DNA of 64,000 nucleotides from assembly GCF_963676685.1 (NCBI RefSeq), contig NC_092348.1, positions 25,085,386 to 25,149,385 on the forward strand. Direction: 5' to 3'. How positions within the stretch are numbered: the stretch's first letter is position 1; each line of letters opens with the position of its first letter. The notes beneath the pieces were generated by a model. It saw only the letters and a program-made list of their open reading frames with translations. It had not been told where the DNA came from and searched no databases. Below, piece after piece: positions 13,110 through 26,600 of this stretch. Both the position numbers and the translations under genes were made by a program. This stretch comes from Mytilus edulis. Taxonomy: Eukaryota; Mollusca; Bivalvia; Mytilida; Mytilidae.

Positions 13110-13412
13110 TAATCAATAACAAGCAGAAATATGCTCTTTGTCAGGAGCCTGTAATTCAGTGGTCGTCGTTTGTTTATGTAATACATATTCGTTTTCATTC
13201 ATTTTTTGTACACTAATATGGCCGTTAATTTTCTCTTTTGAATTGTTTTACATTGTCATTTCGGGGTCGTTTATAGTTGACTATGCGGTATGGGCTTTGA
13301 TCATTGTTGAAGACCGTACGGTGACCTGTAGTTGTTAATTTCTGTGTCATTTTGATCTCTTGTGGAGAGTTGTCTCATTGGAAATCATACCACATCTTCT
13401 TTTTATTTAAAA
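13110..13412 (+). repeat. interspersed repeat family A
   Basis: Recognised by GACTATGCGGTATGGGCTTT, GACCGTACGGTGACCTGTAG and the terminal GTTGTCTCATTGG...ACCACATCTTC. Similar copies occur at 24760, 29040, 47955, 49590, 59930, 60840 and 62790 (+) and at 35140, 55145 and 63765 (-). Non-coding and strongly diverged between copies. It lies about 0.6 kb upstream of the HEPN gene start. Confidence 0.75.
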
Positions 13413-13832
13413 AAAAACATGGCGTTTTTTGGCAGATTCTATTTGTTTTTTACATATTGTTTTACATATACATTTAACACATCCTGTTTGTTGTAGTTAT
13501 CTGTCTGTGTGTTAAACATTTGAACAAACACATGAATATAGCATTGGTAATACACGAGATCGCCCCATATATAGTATTGGTTCGTGTTGCACTATCTTTT
13601 TGTTTGTGTATGTGTTTTGTAGAATGTTTGTCATTCCACCGTGTTTGGTGGGTTTTTTTTTGTCCTGGCGTCTGTTTACGCGTTTAAAAATCTAGTAGTT
13701 TTTTTTTCCCGTCTCTCTTTGATTGTAAAAGAATGTTTTCTTAGTTTACACGTTTGAAGCTTTGCATATTATAGGAGGTGCACTAACAAGTTTGACAAGA
13801 TATATTGATATGCAACAATTAAAATTCGTTTT

Positions 13833-13891
13833 ATTCTGTTCACTTACTAGTATGATAAAAGTATTATACTTTTATCATAAGTGAACAGAAT
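13833..13891. repeat. 59-bp palindrome upstream of the HEPN gene
   Basis: The left arm ATTCTGTTCACTT-ACTAG-TATGATAAAAGTAT and a right arm that is its reverse complement apart from the extra ACTAG pair around a tiny loop. It lies about 95 bases before the ATG at 13987, in likely promoter or 5' untranslated sequence. It could form a cruciform or an RNA hairpin; no function is shown. Confidence 0.7.
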
Positions 13892-13986
13892 ACTGTTAGT
13901 GCTATATAAATGTTTGGCTTTTAATTGATTATCAATGATATGTTTTAGGTAGTTATTGGATTAGTATAACAACAGTGAATACCAAG

Positions 13987-14697
13987 ATGGCATCACAGTC
14001 TACAACAGTAAACACGGAAATATATTTTTACCGTCTTGTAGCACTGTTAATGGAAGTACCCCCAGAAGTTATTCGAAAATATATATCGACAAATATTCTA
14101 TTGAACGGAGAAAAGTTTCACGAGTATCTCGAAAAAAATAAACACACCCTTTTTCATTTGTATGAGTCTATGAACTGTTGTATGTGTGTAAAAAACGGGA
14201 AAAGAAAGCTTTCAAAAACATTATCGAAAGATCAATTTAGAATTTTATTTAAATCTTATCATGACAGACAAGATAATTCTCATAAAAAATATTCTGGCGA
14301 AAGATTAGTGCAAACATGTATTTGTCACCATGTCCCAATACAAGATATCGATGTATCCGTCCTTGATATTACTTTAGCCAATGCCATATTAACAAAATGT
14401 GAGAATATCCCACATGAAAGGGGAGTGTATAACTGGTTAGAACAGATCGTTAAGGTTCGAAACGCACTTTTTCACTTAACAGACGTACGTTCAATAGATG
14501 ACAACATGTACAAATATTACTGGAACTTTATATCTGGTTCCGTTGACGGATTATCAAACCTGGTTGGAAAACATTATAATGAATCAGTAAAAAATAAAGT
14601 AAATGAAATAAAGAAAAAGTTTGTAATATCCGGTAGCGAATATATGGAAGAAAGGTTATGCCGTGAATACTGGAGAGATAAATGTGTTAAGTTTGAG
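13987..14697 (+). CDS. exon 1: DZIP3-like HEPN domain
   Basis: 237 codons from MASQSTTVNTEIYFYRLVAL to DKCVKFE, ending at a GAG|GTAAGA donor. The helical pattern and WLEQIVKVRNALFHL (about 150-164) fit the DZIP3/hRUL138-like HEPN family. RNALFH satisfies the R-x4-H motif of HEPN domains. In many HEPN proteins this motif is the RNase site; in the DZIP3 branch catalysis is not established. A GTG 12 bases upstream is in frame, but the ATG at 13987 has the better start context. Confidence 0.8.
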
Positions 14698-17600
14698 GTA
14701 AGATTATGTCTGAAGAAATGAATGAGCTTTGTTTGAGGTAATTTCATGCCGTTAATACCAGAATGATAAAGGTGTTATGTTTGAGTTAAACATAAAATGG
14801 CTAATAAAGAGGGATAGCAGTAATCATCAAAACGATCACACAATATCAACGACAAAAACCACACCCAAATGAAATAACAACGTATATACACGGATAACAC
14901 ATGCTTCATATCCCACAACCGACATTACTTCTTATGTATGATGGTGTTTAACCTGCGCATCCCAACTTATTTACTTATAACCATATGTCCTTATAAATAC
15001 AAAATTAAATTTTCCTCTGTTCAAATACAGACAAGATGACAACTTACTAATACAAGGAAATAAAATGATTGGTAAAACAAGGTAAACATATGCTTGCTAC
15101 TTCAAGAAGCTTGAAAATGTTGGTTAAGTTGTTGATACTGCTGCTTTAGAAACCTAAAAATGAGTACAACACTCCTAACATGTTTCATAAAATTTAATTG
15201 ATTTCAGCAGTATTCGTAAATATTTAAAATCGGAAACTTCCATCTTTACTGAATAAGGGAGTCTTTCGCACATTTTTTCCAGTTGTTAATATAGTAGATA
15301 TATCACGATTTTGAATATATAATACTGTGGATATGATCGTTATACATAACTTTGACATCTATTTCCGATATCTAGAATATAGAAAAGTCTGATGAATTTC
15401 AAGTAATCTTTAGTTTATGCTACAAAGTTCTATATTGTGAAAATAGAAAAGTTTAAAAGAGGAACGAAATATACCTGAGGGACAGTCATACTAATAGATT
15501 TAATTTATGCGTGGAGATGTTCATCGTAATTATTGGTGAATTGTTTCATCATGATTGTGCTTTTCATGCCCAAACTAAATGTTATTTGAATATAGTCATA
15601 TAGGTAATCGTAGGACCCACTGTAACTCTGTTTCAATAATGGAAACAGAAACTATTTACCCCATAGAGCACTCTAGTTTACCTCCGTATTCTAATCAAGT
15701 TAGTTTGTCCGTTTGACCTATGGTTATAAATTACCCGCTTGCTATCGTTTATTCCCTTTTTTGTCCATTGTGTGTGTGGTTACATTCTGCCAAGGGTTAC
15801 TGTTTACTGGTTACAATACGAGACATTATTTGAAGTATAAGTATGCTATTGATTATCTGTTTGTTTTTGTTTTAATACTTTGACCAGTTAAATCACAGAA
15901 AAGATCTTTGTAAATATGAAGAACTGTTGGAAAGTATTACAGAAGGGAATGCAAGTTATGAAATTCCTGAAACCTGTAGAGACGTTATGCAGAAAATAGG
16001 TATTTGAATAAACATAATGTGCTTCCACTAACATATTTAAAACTCTAAATATTAATCTGTCATAAAAATTGACAATCAGCTTTTCCATATTTATTGACAA
16101 ATTTTTGAAAACTCTTGGTCAGCAATCATTAAATGACAAATGGATAATTACGAAAATAAGAGGAATTATCAAAACAATGTTATATTAATTAAAGCAAATA
16201 CGTTACCGTTGGCAAATGGCTGGTTGAATTGGTAACGTTCATTTACAAATACTTCTGTAAAACTATGAAACCAGAAGATTACTAAAATATTGTTTTACAT
16301 AAATGTGATTATTACATTCATCTATTTTACCTTGAAAATGATTTGGTCAACTCAATAGATAATTGATTAAAGGGGCACTAGCTGTCGGGTATGATGTTCA
16401 CCGATTTGACTCAAATTTCCCTGTTTGACTTTCAAAATACTAAAAGTATATCCAATCTAGTTTGAAATACACAATTTACAATGTATAAATTCGAAATTAT
16501 ATATCAGCATTTCTTGTGTATTTAAGTCTGGACGCCGTCATGTTTCTTTCACTTATTTTGACAAAAGAGAATTTTAGCTTCAGTATTTCACTTTCAATAA
16601 TGATTGAACAAAAACAAATTATATTTTTTTCTATTTCTCGTAGCTCCCAATAAAACAACTATTGCCCAGTGTGATACTAGCAAGGTATAGGGAAACATTT
16701 TAATGCCGATTAATTCATTGTACTTTGTCGTATGTATAACAACAATGTGTCCCATGCGTTATATATTTTTACGGAGGTCATCGCGAGTTAGTTGACCGTT
16801 ATGGAATAACCGTTTCACAGATTATATCGGATATGTTCCGTATGTCGTAACTACAGTCCACTTCCCTTTTCACCAAGAATGTGACCTACTGAATTAGACT
16901 ATTCATCGGGTTTGTAATAACATGAGCAACACCAACACGACGGGTACCACATGTGGAGTAGGATCTTCTTACCTTACCGATTACTGGTCACGAGAAACAC
17001 GACGGTTTTGCTCAGCGTTTGTCTGTTACTTGTATGTGTCTTCTCACGTGATGAGATTTGAACATCTGTTAACTACTGATCATTTTCTATTGGAATGTTT
17101 GTTGCTCGATTCTTTAATTTTTGTTGTGTAGTAGACAGTTATTCATCTTTCCTTGGTTTTATTGTTTGCCATTGTTTCATGTTTCCTCCGTTCGAAGGAT
17201 ATTTGTTTATGTTATATTTTCTATTTGTACTGCATGAAGCAGCAGAAGAAAATAATTATATAAATTACCATATATTTATTACAAACTTTGCAACTTTGGT
17301 TTCATATTATTTTAATTTGAGATTTGCACTTAACACATAATTATAAACATACTTGAATTGAATGACAATTGTTTGCTTCTTAATTAAACTTAAAACGTTC
17401 CACTTTCTCACTTACAACAGAAAAAATTAAGGAATAGTTCAACAGTGTTCTGCACATATTTTAAGATAAGTAATTAATTTGGTGACTTTGATAACTTTGT
17501 TTAGTACAGAGATGTTTTTGTAATTCAGTGATCTATTAAAGTGCAGTAAATATAAACGTTATACAATCATCTATCTTTCCAAGTACGTGTTAGCTTAAGT

Positions 17601-20600
17601 TATCAGTTTTACCCCCATTTACACCCGGCAAGCAATTGCTTTCAGAAAATTTATTAACTGATTTTTTTCCCCTGTTTTCGCTTGATATTCCGCAAATCTG
17701 AATATTCTTAGATTTTCATCGTAATAATGATACCTTTTTCGATTGAATAAGTCAATAATTTGTCACCTTTTTTTTTATTTATCAACAAATATTGTAGGAT
17801 TCGATTGTTTTGGTTTTTTTTTTAGTTTTTTTTATTTATTGAAATTCTCTCTCTCTTCCTATTTCCTTCATTTTAATTATTCCTTTATCTTTTCCATCTA
17901 GATTGCTTATGTTCAGTGGTAGACGACATAATAGTAAATGTATGTGGTAATGCAACTGTTCGGACAGTTATAGAGAGTACACACTTGAACAACAGTGACA
18001 CTGATGGTCAGTATTCAGGATCATGGTCCGTTAAAGAACATCCTGTAAATGAAAACCCTTTACTCATTGGATCTTTTAGACATATACTTTTAAATGTATA
18101 AATATAAATGTATCAAAAACTAACCCTTCTGCTTGAATATTAAGATGTGTTTTAAAAGATTTTAGAAGAAATGTCATACAATTTTTATTTTTTTTCACAT
18201 AACGATATTTTCCAGCAAAATTTTGTTTCAATACGTTTTTATCAACCTTTTTTATGTTATTCTTTTTTCAAAACTTTGTATGTTTTTGTTTCTTTATTTG
18301 GTTTGATCTTGTTTTGTACTGGTTAGTTAGTATTAATTATTAACTGTTGCAATTAACATTGTTTCAGGATCTAAGACGGTTCCGGTATTTATGCAAATTC
18401 AGGTACCATCGGACTGGGATACAGCAACACTTGTAGATTCTATAGAGGTCATGTGTGAACAGTATACCTCTGATATGCCAGTGAAGATTACATCCTTTTC
18501 CACAGAAGATGTTGAAATTTTAGCTGAAATTTGGAAAATGATCATGACAAAGGCTGGTAGTTTACAAAAGGAAATACGAATATTTATTCACGAATTAGTC
18601 ACACTGTCTGGTATCCGAGCTCAAAATAAGCAACTTGATATTAAAATCATCATGGATGAGGAAGAAACAAAACGTGGTAAGCGTGAAATAGATGGATTAC
18701 TTCTTCTTAATACTATAATGTTTTATAATGAAACGTCTTATAAAGATTTTTTTATTCTATGTCTACGATATTGCAGTTAATACCATACCCCCGTTGTGGA
18801 TCTATATAACTCAGTACCTATATATTGAGTATATATGCATCAGTTGATACGATGTGTCAAGGCTTCATATCCTTATTATACTTCCTTTTATAAATCATTG
18901 CTGCTTACAAGTAAGTTGTTGAACCAAGAGTTCAAAATGGTACATTTCTTGATAGAGGGTTGCTGCTCACAAGGAAGCTATTAAACCAAGATTTCCAAAT
19001 GGTGAAGTTGAAATCATCTCTTCGTAAATTTTACGGACGCCATCACGAGTTGGTTGACCGTTATGGAATAACCATTTCACAAATGATATCGGATATGTTC
19101 CTTACGTCGTAACTACAATCCCCTTCCCTTTCATGAATGTGACCTACCGAATTAAACTATTTACCGGGATTTGTTATCAAATATGCAATACGACGGGTGC
19201 CACATATGGAGCAGGATCTGCTTACCCTTCCGGAGCACCTGAGGTCACCCCTAGTTTTTGGTGGGGTTCGTGTTGCTTATTCTTAAGTTTTCTATGTTGT
19301 GTCATGTGTACTATTGTTTGTCTGTTTGTCTGTTTGTCTTTTTTATTTTTAGTCATGGCGTTGTAAGTTTATTTTCGATTTATGAGATTGACTGTCTCTT
19401 TGGTATCTTTCGTCCCTCTTTTGAAGTCATACATCCAAAAGTTTTCATACACGATCATCATTGGGATCTTTATTTCTATAATATTGAAAAAGCTTTGATT
19501 TTCATCAGTTTTAAACAGTTTTAATGTAAACATAAAATTGATAGATGTCTATTACTTGGGTTTATGAGAACTATAAGGAATAAGTCCGTTGCCTAAAGAA
19601 AAAAAACCTACAGCAATTGTTTGCAACTATCCTGAGTCAGGAATCTGATGTTCAGTAGTTGTCGTTTGTTGGTGTGGTTCATGAGTTTATTTACAACCAC
19701 TGGGTCGATGCCACTGCTGGAGATTTATTTCCCAAGGGTATCACACGCCCAGTAGTCAGCACTATTTGTGCTGACATGAATTGTCATTGATATGGTTATA
19801 TTTATAAATTTACTGTTTACAAAATATTGAATTTTTTTAAATACTAAGGCCTTTCTACCTCAGGCATAGATTACCTTAGCTGTATTTGGCAAAACTTTTA
19901 GGAATTTTGGTCCTCAATGCTCTTCAACTTCGTACTTTATTTGGCCTTTTTAACTTTTTTGAATTCGAGCGTCACTGATGAGTCTTTTGTAGATGAAACG
20001 CGCGTCTGGCGTATATACTAAATTTAGTCTTGGTATCTATGATGAGATTATTTATTATAAGTGTTCCTCGTTTCTAGTTCTTGTACATAGATCAGACCGT
20101 TGGTTTGTCCGTTTAAAAGGCTTAAGACTAGTCATGTTTTGGGACCCTGTATAGCTTGCTGTTCGGTGTGAGCCAAGGCACCGTGATGAAGACCGTATCT
20201 TGAAATATAATGGTCTACTTTTATAAATTGTGACTTGGATGGAGGGTTGTCTCATTGGCACTCATACCACAATCTTATATCTAGATGAATAAAGTCATCA
20301 TAGAGATACCAGGTTTTAAATTTAGTATTTGCAGCAGACGTGCATTTCGTCTTAAAAGATTCATCAGTGACGCGCGAATTAATAAACGTTAAAAAGGCCA
20401 AATAAAGAACGAAGTTGGAGATAATTGAGGACCAAATATTCCTAAACGTTTTGTCAAAGGTAAGGTAATCTATTCCTGAGGTTAAAAATCCTAAGTATTT
20501 CAAAATTCAATGATTTGTAAACGGTAAATTAAATAGTACGACCATATCAATGATAATTCATGTCTGACTACTGTGCTGGTGATACCCTCAGGGCATTACA

Positions 20601-23600
20601 ACTCCACCAACTGTGGCATCGACCCATTTGTTGTGAATAAACTCATCATGGATACCAGAATTAAAATGTTGCATTTGCGCCAGACGCGCGTTTCGTCTAC
20701 ACCAGACTCATCACTGATGCACTAATAAAAGAAATGTTAAAAAGGCCAATAAAGTACGAAGTTGAAGAGCATTGAGGACAAAAAATTCGTAAAGAATCGT
20801 TCTCCTTTAAATATATATTTCCCAAGTGATGAAGATTAATTCTGATGGGTCCGACTCGGTTACTAAAGCTTGTTTTCAAAATAACATCTAATTAACATGC
20901 TACTTTTCACAATGCAAAACGGTTATGTTGCTGTTTGATAAATGTCTTTACCAAATAAAGTTTGCTTTAAGATGCTTGTTTGTGCAATTTCGAGACCAGA
21001 CTAACATGGATATCATTTTGAAATAAAAGATCAGAATGTTAGCAGTATATGACTTACAGAAGGTCATCTAATTCGCATTCGTTGACTATTAGCCTATTGA
21101 ATGGTTATACATGTTTGTACATGTGCAATCAGGATAGAAATGTTACAATGAATTATAATTTGACAGCTGTGTACATGGGACATTTTTCATTCTTTTGAAT
21201 TGTTTGTATGTCATCTTAATCCAGTTATTTTTGCAATATGTTTTTTTTAGCCTTAAGCCCTCTTTACTTTTCATCGCAGCGTTATTTTTCTACTCAGAAA
21301 AGTAATATAATCGTCACCTTCTCTACAGCACATAAAATACTATACAGCAAACTACCGGTAACCATATAAAACAATAGTGAATGACATCATGTGATTTTGA
21401 AGGTTAAACAGGTCCTATTTTACTAATCATCTTGCCCATGAACCAAAAATAAAATCAATTAATGAACTTGGCGGGATAAATGATATATATTGAATCATGC
21501 ATACAACCGATCTTGCTCATCCTTTTCAATTAAAATAGTTCATTATATTATTAAATGTCTTTTTTTATTATCTACTATTTTATATACAATTTTGTTCTTA
21601 CTTTTCAGCCTTCCCAGGTCTTCATCAACTGTTTACCGACGTCCAAGGGCCAACAACACATCTAGAACAATTGCCGAATGATTTTGAAACAAATTCTCAC
21701 ATCGAACACCCGGATTCAGAGGATTCAAATAGTATATATAGAGAGTCGCCAGCGCTTCTTAATGAAGATAAAACAAAAGAGAAACAACAAAACAGCAAGG
21801 ATACTCTTGAAACAGCATCACGTCAAACAAGCAACGATCAAAATAATGATCATTGTGGTGATACAGTATTTTATAAAAGAACTACTCAAGAAAATAGTTC
21901 AAATCAAATGGAAACAGATAGTACAAAAATGCAAAATATAAACAATCATAGAGAAGAAAGAAGAGTTAGTCTGGATCTGAAGACAGGAGAAATTCCTGTT
22001 GACAGCGAAACAGGAATGAACACTTCAGTAAATGAAACAGAAATGAACACTTCAGCAATAAACACTTCAGAAAAAAGGCAAAAAGCCACGATAGCTGGAA
22101 ATAAGCCAGCATTTGCAGCAGAAATCACAAACACCACTGGAAAACTAAATGAGACGGTGCAACTGATTTGTCGTACGGAAAACGTAAAACAGAGAGTTGA
22201 GTGGTATTTCAATGGTCAACTTATTTATGACTCCGATCCAACATATTACCGTGTAGTTAATCATACAGATGGCACTAGAATTTTAAGAATTTCAAGGCTA
22301 CAGGACAAGCACAATGGTGTATACATGTGTGAAGCGAGTAATGAGTTCGGATCAACCAACATGAAGGCATATATAACAGTGTTAGGTTAGTATGTCCTTT
22401 TATTTGTTCACGTAATATATTATGAAGAAAAATTGACTGATTGAATCGTCTGTATCAAAACTTTATCCTTATGATATTCTTTCAAAATGTGTTTTTATTC
22501 ATAAATTGAAAAACTGCACTGGAATATATATATTGGTGATATATTGCACTTCAACTGTTGTGGTTCTAAAACATCTTTGGCTTTCAAATATTAAGCTTTG
22601 AGCGTTCCTGAAAGTAAATCCAGAAAAGCGCCTCAGACGCATAAACTCTATGACGAATTGTTATGATCATTCTTTACAACACTGTGTCGATATTTCTGTT
22701 GTTGGACTGTTAGTCTCAGAGGGTATCATTAGCTCATGATTTAAAACAAACCTTATTTTACCATTTTCTAGGGTTTTTTTAAGCCCTTCAGCTGTTTCTG
22801 TTTTCATACATCCTTGGCTTTCAATTTTTTGGTAAATCCAGAAAAGCACTTCGGACGCATGAATTTTATAATGTGCTGTTTTTATTTTTTAAGTGCTTCT
22901 GGCTTTGCTTATATTAGATCTGTTTGAAAATTATTATTTTTTAAATGTACAAGAACACGGTAGGTATAGTGTCCGGCTAGGATCGTGGTTTTTCGAGTGA
23001 TTTGATCGGGCTTTTTCGAGTGTGACCACTATTTTTCAAGTGAATATGATCAAAAATGTAAACAAACAGACTTCTTTTGTAACAAGACGTGATAAAGAAG
23101 CTTGAGTTTGATAAACAAGGCTGTACATGATATGTAAGCATTTGAGATATAAAGATAGTATCATTCTGACATTGCTTTTCGTTTAAAAAGTTTAGCCTTA
23201 AAATGCTTTTATTCCTAAATACCGAATAAAGCCATTTTCTTACACATACCAATGCAAATGTGGACGGAAATGCATTCATGGAATCTATATATCCTTATTT
23301 ATACAGACACTTTACAAAAACAATTGTTATTGCATTGAACACGACATTTTGAGAGTAAATTCAGTTTTTTATGTCCGGGTTTTTTCGAGAGCATTCCGGG
23401 CTTTTTCGAGTGTGTCCTTTTTTTATCGAGTGATTATACACATTCTTTATAGCTAAAATTCTTATGCGTTTACGTTTAAAAACTATTAAATAAATAGTGG
23501 GTTTCAACTTGTAACCTGTGCTGTTTTGTGTAGCTTTTGAACTATAAAATTAATACATTTTATGTAACCGTCGTTGTTATACATACGTTTATTGTATTAT

Positions 23601-26600
23601 TGAATCGTTTTTATTGTATAAACTTGAGAATGGAAATGAGAAATGTGTCAAAGAGACAAGAACCCGACCATAAAACTGACAACAGCAGAAGGTCTCTAAC
23701 AGGTCTTCTATGCAGCGAGAAATCGTCGCACCCGGAGGCGTCCTTCAGCTGGCCCCTAAATAAATATATATACTAGTTCAGTGATAATGAACGCCATACT
23801 AAACTCCAAATTGTACACAAGAAACTAAAATTAAAAATAATATAAGACTAACAAAGGCCAGAGGCTCCTGACTTGGAACAGGCGCAAAAATGCGGCGAGG
23901 TTAAATATGTTTATGAGATCTCAATCCTCCCTCTATACCTCTGGCCAATGTAGAGAAGTAAACGCATAACAATACGCACCTTAAAATTCAGTTCAAGAGA
24001 AGTCCGAGTCTGATGTCAGAAGATGTAACCAAAGAAAATAAACAATTAAAATGACAATAATGCATAAATATCAACAAACTACTAGCAGTTAACTGACATG
24101 CCAGCTCCAGATTTCAATTAAACTGATTGAAAGATTATGTCTTCATCATATGAATATTAGGCACAATCCTTCTCGTTAGGGGTTTAGTATCATACCATCA
24201 TAACATATATGAGAAGATATACCTATATGGTTCCAAATTGGGTTTCCCCTTTAGCACTTATTTTTTCGCCACTTCTTTCGCCAAAACAATATATTTTTCG
24301 CCAAGTAACATAACTATATCTTTCGTTTAAATTTTTTGTTCTATCCAATCCCACACCTAAACCGTTATTTTTCCCGTTTATTTTTCGAACTAGTTATTTT
24401 AGGGGCCCTTCATAGCTTGTTGTTCGGTGTGAGCCAAGGCCCCGTGTTGAAGTCCGTACCTTAGACTATATAACGGTTTATCTTTATATATTGTTATTTG
24501 GATGGAGAGTTGTCTCATCGGCACTCGTATCACATCTTCCTTTATCTATCATATGGTCCGACCATACGCGTACAGTTTGACATAAGCATAGACTATTCGA
24601 ATTGAGACGTACATGCATTTATTGTATAAGATGAAATGTATGTTATTAAAAAAGTATACATCTTAGATATTTCATGATATATTTGTCTTTTATCTTGTAT
24701 TATTTATTTTAATGTTTAAGAAATGGAAACCGAAAATGACTGAATGCTACAACTGTGAGCAGGAGTCTGCTAAAGGATCCTATTTAGGCTAATGAATTAC
24801 ATTTATATTTTTGTCCATCTGATGAGTTAAGCCTTTTTCTACTGATTTTTATAGTTCGTTCTTATGTTGTACTGTTATCATGACCACTGTCCCAGGTTAG
24901 GGGAGGGTTGGGATCCCGCTAACATGTTTAACCCCGCCACATTATTTATGTATGTGCCTGTCCCAAGTCAGGAGCCTGTATATTCAGTGGTTGTCGTTTG
25001 TTTATGTGTTACATATTTGTTTTTCGTTCATTTTTTTACATAAATAAGGCCGTTAGTTTTCTCGTTTGAATTGTTTTACATTGTCTTATCGGGGCCTTTT
25101 ATAGCTGACTATGCGGTATGGGCTTTGCTCATTGTTGAAGGTCGTACGGTGACCTGTAGTTGTTAATGTCTGTGTCATTTTGGTCTTTTGTGGACAGTTG
25201 TTTCATTAGCAATCATACCACATCTTCTTTTTTATACATGTATTCATATCATTGTTGCTTTTATCTGAAATTTTATTCAAATTTTGTGTTTAATGACAAT
25301 AAAAATGGGATGGATTAAGTGTGTGTGTTTTTATGTTTTTTTATTAATAGGTTTCTATTATTAATCTTCGGAGTTCACCACAAGAAATATTATTAACTGT
25401 AAAATAAAAAATAACATGAAATGAAGTTAAAATGAATATGAGATCCCTGCACAATGTTCTAGACACCGTTTTGTTAAGGATCAAGTTATTTGTAAATGAA
25501 CACTGGAAAATAGTTGTATAACGCTCTCCAGACAGAATATTTGCATTAAATTGAAAAAAGATTCATTTTGATATGTTTTTGATGACTTATTGGGAATATA
25601 TGATATTGTCCTTCACTTAATTATAGTTCTAAACTTGAAAAAAAGTAATTTTTTAAAGCCTAGAATACCTTCAATTTTCTGTAAAAAAAACCCGGACCAT
25701 TTGTCTAAAAACCCGGACGAATTCACAGTTGCTCTCGAAAAAACCTGGACAATAACAAACACTGATTTATTTATTAAATACAAGGAAATTGAGCTTCTTT
25801 GTTGATCAAAACATATATGGTATTCAATATAAGATGCGTAGTAATGTTTAAAACTGTTATAATTACGAAATATCCGTTAATTGAACTTATCGCATGTTTT
25901 ATCACACGAAAAAGCCCGAACCACACTCGAAAAAAATGGACCAAATCACTCGAAAACCCACGATCCTAGCCGGACCCTATACCTACTGTGAAGAATACTT
26001 TACTTTTATCAAGAACGAAAGTAAACAAACGTACGATACCATTATTAGTATATTTTACCAATCAATGCAGCTCATCACTGTTATTATTCAATATCTGACA
26101 TGAACTATCGTTTTTATTCGTTTATTTAGGTAACCCATTTGCAGGAAATAAAAGTAAGTTCAATCGATATAAAATGCACCACAGAAAAAGTAAAATCACA
26201 AAAATACCGAACCCCGAAGAAAATTCAAAACGAAAAGACCGAAATCAAATGGTAAAATCAAAAGCTCAAACACATCAAACGAATAAATAAAAAAATGTTA
26301 TATTCCTGACTTGGTACAGGCGTTTTCTTGTGCAGAAACTGATGGATTAAACCTGGTTTTAAAGCTATGTTTGAACAAAACAAATAGATATAATAGGCAG
26401 AAATGTCAAAAGAAAGGGGGACAGCCGTCAACAATGATTGTGTTATTATCTTCTTCACTAGAAAATAACAAACATATAACACAGGAACACAAAAAGACAT
26501 ATAGACAAAGCATATTAGCAAAAATATTATGAAAAACAAGAATACAAAAAAAATACCATAGCACAATAACACAATGACGGTTTTTTTCATCTTTACTGAC

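Larger units (their letters stand above)
22960..25986. mobile_element. 3.0-kb inverted-repeat (foldback-like) element in intron 5
   Basis: The left end reads GTAGGTATAGTGTCCGGCTA and the right end is its near-exact reverse complement, about 50 bp with a few mismatches. Next to both ends, and again at 23370-23430 and 25675-25750, are clusters of TTTTTCGAGTG-type motifs, facing inward from each side. The interior holds a Penelope-like 3' end, a family B copy and a family A copy, and no transposase. No clear target-site duplication was found, so the superfamily is open. It lies wholly inside intron 5 of the HEPN gene. Confidence 0.7.

Noticed and set aside
13975..13986. GTG start extending the HEPN protein by four residues.
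   Set aside because: Non-ATG starts are rare in animals, and the ATG at 13987 has a good context.
16644..16684. A 41-base candidate micro-exon (CTCGTAG acceptor, CAAG|GTATAG donor, reading PNKTTIAQCDTSK) in intron 2 of the HEPN gene.
   Set aside because: It fits exon 2 in phase but leaves phase 0, while the next exon needs one carried base. Including it breaks the frame. Skipping it gives a full reading. It could mark a non-coding splice variant.
17095..17340. Hydrophobic + strand frame in intron 2 of the HEPN gene.
   Set aside because: Phe/Leu/Cys-rich composition is typical of T-rich intron sequence. No splice or homology support.
21671..22390. Stand-alone gene starting at TTG 21671 or running to the stop after 22385.
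   Set aside because: The frame is open to an upstream acceptor at 21608 and ends in a donor, with phases matching exons on both sides.
26258..26590. Minus-strand hydrophobic frame opposite intron 6.
   Set aside because: A-rich plus-strand DNA read backwards gives Phe/Ile runs. No motif or splice evidence.
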